64,000 nt of DNA from Brachionus koreanus (GCA_016987375.1 PJRA01000263.1:2335267-2399266), one strand, 5' to 3'; shown: positions 1 through 11,856, counted from the first letter of the stretch. Numbers and translations are program-made. The notes: a model not told the origin generated them from the letters alone.

Positions 1-349
1 ATTTTTGTTATATTTTTCAAACATATTAATACATACACTAGACAATCATTAGCTTGATTTAATGAAAGTGTGATCAAGTTACAAAAATATAATAATATTC
101 TATTTTTTATGCTAGATGATTTTAAAAATGTGTATGAGATTTAGGCGTTACGCTTTTATTTATTTTGATTTTCCAAAAAAGTTTTTCCTTTTAAGACTTA
201 ATCATATTTTCATAAAATCAGATTAAAGATTTTTTGATTATTAAATTGGATAAATATGTCAAAATTTTGTGACTTTGTAGAATGGTAAGTTTTAAACATT
301 AAATAGATTCAATAGTTGCAAAAATTTTTCAAAGAAAACGTGTAAACTT

Positions 350-549
350 GGGGCGCTTCAGATCTAATCGATAAAGGAGTTGCAATTCCCATATCGACTG
401 TGGATATTAATTCATGAAAATCATATCCCAAACACATCATTGCGCACAATCAGGTCGTAATTAACCTAACTGATGACAATTTGTTGTATATTTAAAGCTT
501 TTACTTATTTCAAATTTTTATTTTAAAATTTAAATTATTTTCATTAACT
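350..549. repeat. Conserved 200-bp direct repeat, copy 1 (candidate structured ncRNA)
   Basis: This stretch starts at a GGGGCGC block and recurs almost exactly at 1170-1369, with about five differences in 200 bp. The spacer sequences on either side are unrelated. It is much richer in G+C than the DNA around it. Three inverted repeats are visible: CGATA 369-373 with TATCG 392-396 (enclosing a GGAGT/ATTCC inner stem), GGATAT 402-407 with ATATCC 423-428, and ATCAG 449-453 with CTGAT 470-474. No long open frame crosses it. I do not recognise it as an snRNA, 5S, tRNA or spliced-leader RNA. A duplicated noncoding RNA gene is my preferred reading, by inference only. Confidence 0.6.
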
Positions 550-1169
550 TAAAATAGAAAGTTTAAAAAAAATATTTATATTTCAGAGCAAACTAAACAA
601 AATTTTAAATTTATTTAAATAAATAAATTAAAATTAATTAACTCATTGATTAATTAAATTTTTTAATTATTTGACAAATTGAAGAGAAAAATATAATTTA
701 ACTTTAAAAAAAATATACTTAAGTCAACTCCTGGTCATAATAGCAAATTTTGTTGAAAAAAAAAACAAAATTGTTTTACTTGAGAATTTTTCAATTTCAT
801 TCAATTTTCTTATTTAATCTCATGATTTTTTAAAAAAATGTAATCTCTCTTTTTATTTTACATATTGGCGAGGCTTTGATATTCTTATTAGAGCAAAATC
901 TATGACTGGAAACTATGAGAAAATAGAATTGATTAACTGATCAATATAAAAAGAATAAATTAAAAAAGAATGTCATATTATATTATAGAAAAATATGATA
1001 AATTAAAATTAAAATAAATTATTTTTTTAAAACTTATAAATTTAATTTATAATTAAACTTAAATTTAATGAAATAAATTTTGTAATTTTTTTATATATAT
1101 ATATGATAATATAGATTATTATTTAAATAAATTTGTAAAAAAGATTGGTTTTAGCATAAAGCATATTTG

Positions 1170-1369
1170 GGGGCGCATCAGACCTAATCGATAAAGGAGT
1201 TGCAATTCCCATATCGACTGTGGATATTAATTCATGAAAATCATATCCCAAACACATCATTGCGCACAATCAGGTCGTAATTAACCTAACTGATGACAAT
1301 TTGTTGTATATTTAAAGCTTTTACTTATTTCAAATTTTTATTTTTAAATTTAAATAATTTTCATTAACT
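1170..1369. repeat. Conserved 200-bp direct repeat, copy 2
   Basis: Second copy of the element at 350-549, in the same orientation, 820 bp downstream. Differences are single-base (for example CTTCA to CATCA and GATCT to GACCT near the left end) and none disrupts the paired arms described for copy 1. Similarity stops soon after the TTTTACTTATTTC tail, where the sequence returns to plain AT-rich spacer. Confidence 0.6.
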
Positions 1370-2139
1370 AATTTTAAGTTTGAATTTTCAAATTTTAATA
1401 TCTTTATAAATTTAAAAAAATATACATAAAGAGATGTCGCCTTTGTTATTTTTTTTATATATTTACTAAATTTAAATTTATTTTTGATTTAAATCTAGTT
1501 GTCGTAATTCTATCTATTTAAAAAAATTAGTTTTAGCTTATCTCATTCTATCCAAATGAGGCTTAACATTTAAGAACCGCATTGCGTCAAGTAACAAAAA
1601 TAGTTAAGTTAAAGATCAGTCTTTTGTTCTTAGATGCAAAATAAGGTAAGCAGTTAGATAAAAGAAAAAATTAGAAGTTTTTTTAAAACTCAACTGCTGA
1701 GAACTGTTGGCTGTTTGCTGCAATGTCTATATTTCAATGCAGACTTAAGTTTCATCCCAAAAAATTGATTTTTTAAGTCAAAAGACTAATAATTAATATT
1801 TTTTTGACTTTTGCACAAGTCTGTATTTATATTTATGCTTTATGTAAAATGTTGTTAGTGAAATTTTTTTATATATAAATAAACTTAATTAATTTAAAGA
1901 GTTTTTGAAGTTCCTTTTAATACATAATATGTAATTTGAAAGTATTATATTTTTCTTTGTATATAAAATAACCATTTAAGCCATTTTTAGTCTTTTCTGT
2001 AAAGATATATTTTAAAAGAAAATTAGATTTTTTGATGTTTTATTTTCGAATTGAGTTTTTTTATTTCAGAAAAAAAAGTTCTTATTGACAAAATCTTGAC
2101 TTTAAAAATATATTTTTTATTTAATAATATATGAAAAAA
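1370..2139. other. AT-rich spacer, no gene seen
   Basis: Stretch between repeat copy 2 and the 3' end of nup93. I see no convincing exon, RNA gene or repeat here on either strand. The 550-1169 spacer between the two repeat copies is likewise featureless AT-rich DNA, including a short TA run near 1091. Confidence 0.4.
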
Positions 2140-4892
2140 TTAGTTCATCATAACTTCTAATTGCAGCAATCGAGCATTAATATCTCCGGATAAGCGATAC
2201 GGAATGCAACCAACAAATTTAATTAATGCTCTGGCTTGTTCTTTCAATTCTTCCAGCATCTTAATGATAATTTTTTTTTATAAAAATATTTTAATATTTG
2301 AAAAAAAAGCATTAAAGATTTACTGTTTTTTTTTCGTTTTGAGCTCCCATCATTAAAGAAGAACTTTGAAATCCGGATCCTCTTGTTGGCATAGAATTTA
2401 TTTTAGAGTACAAATTACTTATTATGGTCATAGAAGCTAAAATCAAGTCTGGAAAATTTCTTTTTATCTTTATTTTTCAATAATAAAAAATTAAAAAGTT
2501 TTAAAATTTAATAAAATTTAGAAAAAAAATTTACCTCCTCGCTATATGCTACAAAGTCTCGAACTTTAGAGTCTACATTAGATGATGTAGCCGGCAAAAT
2601 GTTCAGTTTATTCAAAGTTTCATATGCAGTTTCCCAATTTTGTGCATGATACAAATCGAAAAATGTCATTAGATCGACTAGTAGATAAAAAGTTGTTATA
2701 ATGCTCTTTGGAATGGCTTTAGACGTAATCGCAGTTTCGGTTTTATATCTAAGCGCAATACTCATGACCATATTTTTCAATCTATCTCTATTTGAATTGG
2801 GCACATTGATTTCTGTAACCACAACACTTGTCAATTTGTTGCACAATTCTAAAACTCTTTGGTGCTGTTTGCACAAATCATATAATTTAACAGCTTCTTC
2901 AATAAGACCTTTATTTTCAATTTCTTCAGCAACCAAACTTATTATGGAATTTGCCTCTTCATCATTTGTAAATTTATCAACTATTCCCGGCTTTCTTACA
3001 GCATTTTTTTCCAAACGACCGAACAACACTTCAAATTCCCTAGTTTCTAAGGCCAATTCACTTATATACAAGGCAAAATAGTTGCTAATTCTCTTAAATT
3101 CTCCACTAATTTGAGTGGAAACCTTTAAATTTCTCAGGAAAAAGTAATATTCCAAAGCCTCGCGAGGATCAGTACACTCGAATTTGCGCGTGTACATACG
3201 TATTAAGAATGGCAAATTAATACGCCTAAGACATTTTGGTTCGTTCGGTTCACCAGAAACTATCAGCTGGGAACTAACCGGATTTTTTAGGATATTAAGC
3301 ATATTTTTTTCATACAAACCAATTGCCATGTGCACACCATGCACTATCATCGTTTCATATTTGAGCAAAAATTCAACAGCCAACTCAAATTGGGCAGTCA
3401 AAAGCAGAACCTGTAAATAAGTAAAAGGATTACGATTTTGTGTAAAATATTTTTCGCCAAATTCGACCGACATTTTTGCTTGAAATTCTTGAAATGTCAT
3501 ATTATCACTTTGTTGGTCTTTTTTAAACACTACTGAATTGAGCTTAAACCATAAAAAGTCATCTACATTATCTAAGACTTCATTTATAGAGTCATCATCT
3601 CCACTGTATCGGCCTAAGTAACAGTAAACTGCACGCTTATAAGCGTCATTAACTCGTTTTATTTTGCTTTTGTACTCAATTTTAAGCTTATTTTCACTAA
3701 TATGATTAAGTCGTCCTCGACAATTGTTTCTTGAATCTTTGATTATTTCATCCAAATAATTAGCAATATCCTCTTTTTTTGCATTCAATGCTACTGACTT
3801 TGCTGCTTCGATGTCTCCACATCGAATACACAAATAAATAGTAGGCCATAATGGTTGCTTGTCATCAAAAGTTTCTTCACTAAATTGATGATATTTTTCC
3901 GACGAGCTTAGTCTCAAATAGCCAGAGACAAGTCTTAAAGTTCCCAGACCACCGCCAAGCTTAGCTTGTTTTAAATTTGCATTTACAGTATTTTGAATTA
4001 AATCTTTAAAGCTACGCTCCAAATGACTAATCGCTTGATTAACATGGCAAAGTTGAGTTTTTTCAGAATTATTGCGTTCAAGATAATTAAGCTTTTGATC
4101 AAAGTCCATTGGAGGCAAATTTGTCATTGTTTCTATCATATCCCAAAGGTCTTCCAGATTTTTTTCATTCATTTTTTTGATAAAATTAGCGAAAGTTTTT
4201 ATTAAATCAGGCTTTGGTTGTTCTTTATTTAAAATTTTTTGGTTATATAAATAAATTTGTCTGGCAAATTCTAATTCTATGTCATTCATCACAGTTCTCG
4301 CCTGAGGATTGAAACCAGCTTGTCTATTACTGTAAGAACTAGTGGTTGTATTTGATACTGAAACATCAGGATTAAATGAGCCCAGTAATTCGGTCATTAT
4401 TTTTTGCTTTTGCTTCTCCCATTCTAGTTCATTGCTCGTTGAAAATGAATCTTCGATTTCCTGGTTAGTTTTTTGACGAGCTTCAGCAATTATTGAAGTT
4501 AGCACGGACTCTTTTTCGCTTTTAAGAAAACTGGGCAGATCCACGTCTCTTAAGTGTTCAATGTTAGTCAGTCTATCAAAAGGGCTGACTGTTTCGTCCG
4601 ATATTTGACTAACTTTAGCAGCAGGCTGGATATTTGGTTGTATATTTAAGCTTTCAATTGTTTGAGTCAGCTTGGGAGCATCTATGCCTTTAGCAGCTAG
4701 GAGAATAGAAGCATTTATCTCATTTGAATCTGTTGAAAGAATATTGGAAGTTTTGGCTAGCTTTTTTTTTGTCACATCATGTATTTGAGATAAGGTTCGG
4801 TTAAGGCGTGGAATTCCCGTATTTTCTTTGTCAATCTGAGCGGTCATTTGCTCCGCATCCCGAAGCAAATCGTTAAAGTCGATATCAGACAT
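2140..4892 (-). CDS. nup93: Nuclear pore complex protein Nup93
   Basis: Nup93 is the linker nucleoporin of the inner ring of the nuclear pore. It ties Nup205/188 and the Nup62 channel complex to the scaffold. Three exons read cleanly: 4892-2535, 2467-2324 and 2259-2140, about 873 residues against about 819 in human. The amino end [15 protein letters not shown] matches the Nup93 start, so I chose the methionine at 4892 over one 13 codons upstream. Family landmarks include [31 protein letters not shown]-like [43 protein letters not shown] and KPGIVDKFT. The last exon gives [18 protein letters not shown], the conserved carboxyl end. Both introns are phase 0. Single-copy housekeeping gene; nothing odd. 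Confidence 0.95.
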
Positions 4893-6444
4893 TTCCTCTA
4901 TATTTTTATTCAATTTTAAATGAAACAACACGCAAATTTTAAAAATTTAAACAGAAGTTTTAATTAAATTTTTTATTTTTAAATTAAATCAAAATTTATT
5001 TAACAAAAAATTAACTTAAACTTAAGTTATTTTTAATTCTTAAGCTTATTTTTTTTATTTTGATCATCGCGAATTTTTATAAATAATCTTTCCATTATAT
5101 TTTGTTGCACATTTATTGATCCCGAAGTTTTTGTTGAGTTTCTCATCCAATACGGAATAGCTTAGAATATTAAATTTTTTAAAATTTAAGCATTTAAATC
5201 ATGCAGAATTGTCAATATTTTTTAATTTAATCTCTTTTTTTATTTTTGGTCCAAAATTAACAATGCCTTTGAATCTGGTTTAGATAAATTTGGTTCAAAA
5301 TAAAAAATATAACAGTAATTAAAACTAAGCTTATAGTTTTTAATCTTAAGTTTTTAACTATTTCTGTAATTGCAATATAGTGAAAAATTCTTAGTTGCAT
5401 CAATACTTAAAATCTGCGATTGATGTTCAAAGTCAAATTTTTCAAAATTTCAGTTATGCTAAATTTGCAGTTTAAATAATCTTTTTTATTTAACTTACAT
5501 TTAAATGTGAAATTTTTAAATTATGGTTTTGTGAAGTTAAGTGCAAATGAACAGAGCAAAATATTAACAATTTTGATAAATTTTTTTTTAAATATCAAAA
5601 ATAAGTTTTGTAAATTCAACATTCTGCAACTTTCAAAGTTGCATTATTTATAACATTCTGAAAAAAAATCTGAAAATTTAACAAAAATAAAATTTTTAAA
5701 AATTTGACTGTAATGCATTTTGCAGATATTAACAATTGATGAAACTATGAATTTTACTTTATATTACATTTAAAGAACTAGTAAAAATCTTTAGAAAAAA
5801 AGTTATAATCACTTTTGCATTAATTTGAGTTCTATTTGTTTATTTTGTTCCAAATTTAACAAAACCAAAGTCATTTTAAATAATTTTGAATTTTTTTAAG
5901 AAGATTTGTTCAAAAATAAACAATATAAGTCAAAAATTATTTAAAAGATGAGAAAAAGGATGAAAGCTGAGGATCACAATCAATGTCGAAATTATCATTA
6001 AGATCAAAATCATACTTAAGCAACATAGATGTGAAAGAAAAGTTTTTTTAGAATCTTCTCTCCTTATACTACTAACACATTCTATATATTCATAAACAAG
6101 TTGTTGGACAAACGGATCTGACTTAGACTAGGCATCAATAATTGACCGAAAGGACTTCTTTAGTAGGTGAAACTAAAGTTGTTTCACTTGGCTTAATTTG
6201 CAAAGAAATTTTTGAACCAAAGTTATTAATTTTTATTTTTTCTTTTGAAAATTTTGCATGAAATTTAAAAAAGAAAAATAAATCGTTTTCAAAACAAATA
6301 ATTAATAATTTAAAATTAGAGATTAGTAATCTAGATTTTATTCAAAAATGTGAAATCAAATGCTAATAATTTGCTTATACTAAAACAAGTTCAAATTTCT
6401 TGACTCTCAAATTATGCTTTTAAATTTAAATGCAAGAAAATACA
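4893..6444. other. Spacer between nup93 and the sushi gene
   Basis: About 1.5 kb with no gene I can support. It contains one copy of a dispersed repeat (5590-5880) and, on the minus strand near 6180-5940, a stretch with two short open frames that looks like a decayed coding sequence (see findings). The rest is AT-rich and featureless. Confidence 0.4.
5590..5880 (+). repeat. Dispersed repeat, copy A (partner at 40490-40800)
   Basis: This segment and 40490-40800 share ordered blocks in the same orientation: a GTAAAT-CAACAT region, AAGTTGCA, AACATTCTGA, CTGAAAATTTA, AATTTGACTGTA-TGCATTTTGCA, an ACATTTA-AGAACT block, AAAAAAAGTTATAA and TTTGTTTATTTTGT-CCAAATTT. The copies are clearly diverged. 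No coding potential or terminal repeats are visible, so the class is unknown. Confidence 0.55.
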
Positions 6445-9400
6445 CTAAATAATCCATTTAAATAGCGTAAATTTAAAATTAAATGATCCGTTTGTTGAAG
6501 AAAAATGAAGAGATATTTTACCTTTGCATCTTGGAGTTTTATGAGACCATGATCCATAAATCATGCAAACACTTGTTGATTCTCCAACAATAGTAAATTC
6601 TTTTTGACATTCATAAAGTAGAACATCACCAGTACCTGTTCCATCGTAGTACATAAAAGCATGCTTTATTAGAAGAGGTTCTTTACAATCTTGTAATAAA
6701 TAAATTTTATTTTTCACCTTTAATTGATAAATAACTTACTTTTACAAAAATTTGTTTTCATTCGTTTGAAATCAGCTAAATACTTGTCAATTAAAACATT
6801 TGACCATTCAAATATAACTAAAGATTGATTGTAATTAGCTAAATTACCATGGCATTTAAAAAAACTAAATAATATTTCCTCTTCGGTAAGCTCAAAATTA
6901 TATAAATAGACTCTAGTTATTTCTCCTCTCATAGGTTGAAAAAAATCGTTTTTTTGAGTATTAAGGTCATCAACGATTCGAAATTGGTTCGCTTTAATAA
7001 ATTATTTGATCACTCTTAAATTTTTATTTTAAAAGTTTACCTTGATTTTCTCTTTTCATTTCTTTGCACAAACTCTGATTTAAAATGTGATTTATTTCTT
7101 GAAGGCTAAATTCCGGAACTCCATTAATAAACACTCTAAAATTTTGTTCACTATGAGCTAAAATTATTTGAGTCCATTCATTTCTTGTTAAATATTTGTT
7201 TGAATTAAAAAGATAAGTAACATTACTAAAACTTTGATTTTTAAATATGCTGAAACTTATGATAACGCTTTATATGAAATTAAAATTTTTAAAACAAAAA
7301 GCCAGATTTCAAAAAACATACTTTGAATCCTCATTTGATAAGATCGAAACATTGAAACAGCTATGAAAGTAATTAATGATTTTTATGTTTTTTGTGTAAT
7401 TTGTTCTAAGCCATATACCAAAATTAATTGGTAATTCTACAATTTCAACATTAAGGCTAATTTTTTTGAACGAATAACCAAATTTAATTGAAAATTGTGT
7501 AAGATCTAAAAATATATGAAAATTAGCATTAAAAAATTTAAAGTTTTGAAATACAAAAACTATCCCAAACTAATAACATTTTATAAAGTATCATTTTATA
7601 AAGAATATTTCAAATGTCACAAAAAAAAACTTAAGTATCACAAAAAAGATTTCACATTATTATATTCATATTTATTTCTCACAAAAACTTTTTTTTATAC
7701 AGCTTTTTTTTTTCTGAGTTACAAAATTGAAGAACTAGACTGCGAATTTGAGTCAAAATCGTAGTTTTCCAAAGCATTTCAAGTGTTTAATTTATTTATT
7801 TATTCTGTATCGAGCTAATGCTCCTTCAGATTTAAAAAAAAATATATAATAAAAATTCAAAATAAAATTAAATAAAAATAATAAATTAAAGTTAAAAGTA
7901 TTTTTTTGAGATTGAAAGACAATAAAAGTTATATTTTATAAACAGGCTTTTAATTGTTTTCTGATCAAGGAAAAGAATAGTCTATAATAGATCCAAGAAG
8001 AGACTTAAAGAGGTTACCTATTAGGCCTAACTTAGGCCCTATTTTTCCTCAGATAAAATCTTAATCAAATTTAACCTTGAGTTACAGCGCTCTTTAATTT
8101 CAACCACCATTCATTTGACATTATTATTTTAAGTGTAAGTAAAGTACTTATATTATTGTAAATTTAGAATTTTTTTATTGATAAGATTTATTTTTGGTAA
8201 TTAATAAATAATATTTTAATGTGACAATCAATCATTTACATAATAATTAATTTATCTTTTAGACTGATAATATATTTCTGGAACAAGTTATGTTTTTCTA
8301 AGATTCATAATATATTTGTTACATATCAAACATTAATGTGATAATAAATTCATATGCATGATGAATACATTTTTATGAGAAAATTAATTCATTTTTATGT
8401 GATTTATTTATTTATTATTTGTTTGTTTGTATGTATCTAGCTAGCGCTTCTTTAGAATAAAATAATAAATACAAAAGAAAAAATTTTAATGAAATTAAAT
8501 TATATAAAAAAGGCTTTATAGATTCAAATAAAATAAAAAGACAAGTTTAAACATTTGATAGTTCAGAAAAATAAGAAGAAATAGTAAGGTAGCTATATTC
8601 AATACATCTTGATTCGAAACCTTCCTTATATTCTTAAACTAGTCTGACAAACAATGGAATAGAATGATTCAATCCTGCCCTGACATATCTCTCACTCAAC
8701 TCAAAACTCGATTCGAGACCGTTAGTATTTTAAGTTTGCTAAAGGCCTCGTGATTCATTACACTGAAAGAAGTTTCAAATTTTGGATTCAAAATATGATC
8801 AGACTGTTGAATTTTTAATAGCTTATAATTTTTTAATGTTTGTTACTGAAAATTAATTTAAACAAGGAACAGAATATTCAAAAATTGATCTTATCAAGGA
8901 TTTGTAAAGATTTCCTAATGTTTTGGGTTTCAGATCTCATTTTTTATTTGATAGATATTTTAAAATGCTGAGTCTTGAATTGCACCGTTTTTTTAAATCA
9001 TCTATCATTTGACTAAATGTAAGTTTTGAGTCTAGCGTAATGCCTAAGAACCTAACTTTTTCCTCACGATTTAAATTGTTATTGTAAATTTTAAGGTCTA
9101 AATTGATTTTGGATTCTGGTCAAAGATCATGTAACATGATTTTTTATGTGATTTTTTAATGTGACATTTAATTAAATATATGGCAGATTAATTGTTTTCC
9201 ATTAAAAAATAGAAGTTTTTTTTTGACATTTTTGAGAAAAAAAAATCTGGATTAAAATTCCTAGACTTGAACTAAGAATAATCTGAATTTTCAATTAGCT
9301 GTTAAGTTTATTGAATAATTTAAAATTTTCTGAATTATTTATCATATAATGCTTTAATTTAAAAGCTTACCGTTATATTTTGCTTTATATTGCGTACTTG

Positions 9401-10034
9401 TTATCTGCGGTTTTCTTGTTGAAGTAGTAATATGTTGAAAATGTTTCCCTTCTGGCTAAATTATTATTTAAGCAATAAAAGTAAATGATGCTTTTACCGA
9501 CGCATTTCGTATTTAATCCTGACCAAAAACCTACAGCTAAACAGATTCTAATAGAGGATCCAATCATATAAAAACCATTAGGACATGAAAAATGGCATAT
9601 CGTTCCATAGTTTATATTTTTTTCAGTACAATTTGTATTTATTGAAGCTTCAATATCCAGTGGTTTGCATTGTTTTACTTTTAATAAAAAATTAATTTAT
9701 TATTTTTCTTTTAAATTATATATTTGATTTATACTAATGCATAAAGATTCTTCCCCACTCCATTTGGTTTCATTGTTTATTATTTGACATTTTCGAAATG
9801 ATGATCCATAAAGAGTAAAACCTGGACGACACTTGATTCCGCATATTGATTCAACACTATTGGAGCAATAACCTCCGATAACAAAACCATCTCTGGGCTG
9901 CACAAGGTCTTGGCATCTCTTAAAAATGTAACAATAAAATTTTTTAAGATGACCTTCAATTCATAAGTGTTTTTTACTTGTGCAATGACAGCTTTGAGTA
10001 GAAATTTTATCAAAAAGACTAGTAAAAACTTCAT
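6445..10034 (-). CDS. Secreted sushi / laminin-G-like (pentraxin-like) protein
   Basis: Eight exons can be joined in frame: 10034-9978, 9918-9735, 9677-9498, 9451-9371, 7505-7322, 7249-7041, 6991-6740, and a last exon from 6689. The first encodes a signal peptide (MKFLLVFLIKFLLKAVIA). Then come two CCP/sushi modules (cysteines plus GFTLYGSSF and GFYMIGSS cores, FWSG and KWSG tryptophan motifs), a Thr/Ser-rich linker, a laminin-G/pentraxin-like domain (FGIWLRTNY, NEWTQIILAH, FRVFINGVPEF, MRGEITRVYLYNFELTEEE) and a third sushi module (YGSWSHKTPRCKG). The last exon either reads through to the stop at 6445 or splices at 6522 to an exon I could not fix. Sushi/LamG combinations usually bind extracellular ligands. 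The precise role is unknown. It is divergent from PEX2, with 279 bp between starts. Confidence 0.8.
7785..8040 (-). mobile_element. LINE 3'-end fragment (copy A), in intron
   Basis: Read on the minus strand this ends in a small hairpin, GAGCATTAGCTC, followed by a GATACAGAATAAATAAATAA tail typical of non-LTR elements. The same hairpin and tail recur at 20075-20295, and a close variant occurs at 8400. Only the 3' end is present. It lies in the large intron of the sushi/LamG gene. Confidence 0.6.
8400..9130 (-). mobile_element. Degenerate LINE with reverse-transcriptase C-terminal remnant (copy B), in intron
   Basis: On the minus strand, about 9090-8940 reads EEKVRFLGITLDSKLTF then a DDLKKRCNSRLSILKYLS segment, the classic region just after the polymerase core of Jockey/CR1-type non-LTR reverse transcriptases. 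The expected tryptophan codon is TGA. Further on, in shifted frames, are LGNLYKSLIRSIFEYSVP and other relic pieces. It ends with an AGCGCTAGCT hairpin and an (AATAA)-rich tail at about 8400. Stops and frameshifts make it inactive. It sits in the same intron, same orientation, as copy A. Confidence 0.75.
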
Positions 10035-10313
10035 TTAGAATTTTTAGCTTTAAGTTTAAGAAAGCTAAAAAGATTTCATATTTATCTTCAATTTCTAGAT
10101 GACCCTCTATTTTTTTATAGATAAAAATCCAAATAAATTTTTAAGTATCAGATATTTTAAAGCTTATCGCTTAAACCAGTTTAAAGAAATTTTTGATGTC
10201 GAGAGCACTTATAAATTCATATTTTATGTTGTATAGTTTTAAAATTGAATAAAATTAATTACACGTACCAAAATTTAAAATATTTAGCATAAATTGATGA
10301 TTTACAAGCAAAA

Positions 10314-11228
10314 ATGTCCAATTTAAAATGCATTCCAGTTTTACGAGTGACTCAACTTGACACCAATGAACTTGACGAATCCATACTTTTAACTTTAAAA
10401 CAATCTTTAAACCAAGATATATTCAAATACGTTCAACTTAATTTTTGCCAGAAATATTTCACAGAAATTTTTGCAGCAGTTAAATTTTTATTATGGTACT
10501 ATTCTTATAATAAGCGTTCACAAACAATAGGACAATCGCTTTTGAATTGGTCCTATTTGGAAAATAATAAATCAAATCGAATCAAAAAATTAATTCATTG
10601 TTTTATTTATTGCTTTGATGAGATTTTTATAGAAAAATTTCCAATATTGATTCATAAAATTCTAAGTTCATTGGCAAAAATACAAAATCAACAGTCAAGC
10701 AATGAAGAACTAGTGAACAGAAGAGTTGAACGAATTAAAAATTTTTTTTCACTTTTTTTTAGAAGTGTGTCATTTTTGCATTATCTTCAATTTTTATTTG
10801 ATGGTAAATTTCTTCGTTTATGGGAAAGAATACTTGGTTTAAAGCCATCGTACAGCCGAGAGCAGTTCGTAAAAAGCTATAATCATGCCATAAGCGAACG
10901 CGAAGAGCTCTGGCAAACTTATTTTTCCTTATTTAAACTAATTGATAGTTTAGTCAATTTTAACAAAGTATTATCTAGAGTGGCAAAATTTCGGGCAAAA
11001 AATTCCGCCATACAAGATGAATTCAGCATTAATATTTGTGCTTTGTGTGAACACTCACCAACAATGGCACATCGTTCAATTGATTACGAAAAAATTGAGA
11101 CTTGTAAACATATTTTCTGTTATCTTTGTATAAAGAGAGCTTTAATGGACCATCAAAATAAGTTTGAATGTCCAATATGCAAAAAAATTATTTTCGATAT
11201 TGAACTGTATAATTTAAACCAAGATTAA
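10314..11228 (+). CDS. pex2: Peroxisome biogenesis factor 2 (PEX2), RING E3 ligase
   Basis: PEX2 is a peroxisomal membrane RING protein. With PEX10 and PEX12 it forms the ubiquitin ligase that recycles the import receptor PEX5. The 304-residue product is the same size as human PEX2 (305). Family landmarks: LRVTQLDTNELDE near the start, TIGQSLLNWSY at about 80, LLGLKPS-like LGLKPSY, and a carboxyl RING with CALCEHSPTMAH, CKHIFCYLCIK and CPICK pairs (about residues 240-292). The ATG at 10314 gives the conserved amino end. The coding region is intronless, as it is in mammals. It is the first of three closely spaced plus-strand genes; the stop overlaps an AATAAA-like signal. Confidence 0.95.
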   Translation: MSNLKCIPVLRVTQLDTNELDESILLTLKQSLNQDIFKYVQLNFCQKYFTEIFAAVKFLLWYYSYNKRSQTIGQSLLNWSYLENNKSNRIKKLIHCFIYCFDEIFIEKFPILIHKILSSLAKIQNQQSSNEELVNRRVERIKNFFSLFFRSVSFLHYLQFLFDGKFLRLWERILGLKPSYSREQFVKSYNHAISEREELWQTYFSLFKLIDSLVNFNKVLSRVAKFRAKNSAIQDEFSINICALCEHSPTMAHRSIDYEKIETCKHIFCYLCIKRALMDHQNKFECPICKKIIFDIELYNLNQD

Positions 11229-11323
11229 TAAATTTTTAGCATATTTAAATTTTTTTTCGACTTAAAAAAGAAATTAAACTCTTTTTTAAGTAATTTAATT
11301 TAATTGAATAATTGGGTTAGATT

Positions 11324-11688
11324 ATGGGTACCAGATGGGGTCAAATTGTGAGAGAAGAAAGTAAAAATAGCCCTGGAATTGCCGAATATACAAAATGTCA
11401 ATCAGCGGTGTTTACATATTCAAGTTTAACTCTTCTAGGAGTCAGTGGTTTAACGTTCTCAGTGTTGCAACATAAAATGTTTAATCCAATTCCTTTGAAA
11501 AACAGATTAATGGGTAGCTTTCTGACAGGTAAGATTTTATACGATCTTGATATTTAGATTTTAGATTTTTTGTTTTAGGAACATTTTGTGCTTGGTATTT
11601 TGCACGAGTTCGAACAAAGTACTGCCAAGAGTTGTGGATGATACTTGATGAAAAAGCTCCTAGAAAAATAGGAACAGAATCAGAATAA
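11324..11688 (+). CDS. TMEM141: TMEM141-like small membrane protein
   Basis: Two exons, 11324-11528 and 11579-11688, joined across a 50-bp intron in phase 1, give a protein of about 104 residues. SPGIAEYTKCQSAVF matches the HPGLGEYAACQSHAF signature of TMEM141, and KYCQELWMILDE near the end matches the C-x-x-LW region. Two hydrophobic segments are expected (about 28-48 and 60-78). The cellular role of the family is not established. It starts only 95 bp after PEX2 stops, and a GGGTTAG acceptor-like sequence ends 3 nt before the ATG. Confidence 0.85.
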
Positions 11689-11856
11689 ATTATTAAATTT
11701 AATTATTTAAGCCTAGACAATATTTGAAAATTTTGATTTGAATAAATTTTTTTAAGTAGATATTTGTTAAATATAATTTGGAGGCATAAAAATCTCTTTA
11801 AACAGATAAAAAAATTTCTTTTATTAATATAATTTTTATTCTATTTAGAAATAAAA

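Noticed and set aside
470..476. CTGATGA in the duplicated element as a hammerhead ribozyme core
   Set aside because: The conserved GAAA and a third stem are not found in the right places downstream.
350..1369. Spliced-leader RNA genes
   Set aside because: No splice donor in a short leader context, no Sm site of the expected form, and no match to the bdelloid rotifer leader I know of.
2701..4205. Plus-strand open frames at 2701-3081, 3184-3420 and 4023-4205
   Set aside because: Antisense shadows of the nup93 coding exon.
7516..7764. 82-residue Lys/Phe-rich frame in the sushi gene intron
   Set aside because: Low-complexity AT-rich sequence with no homology signal.
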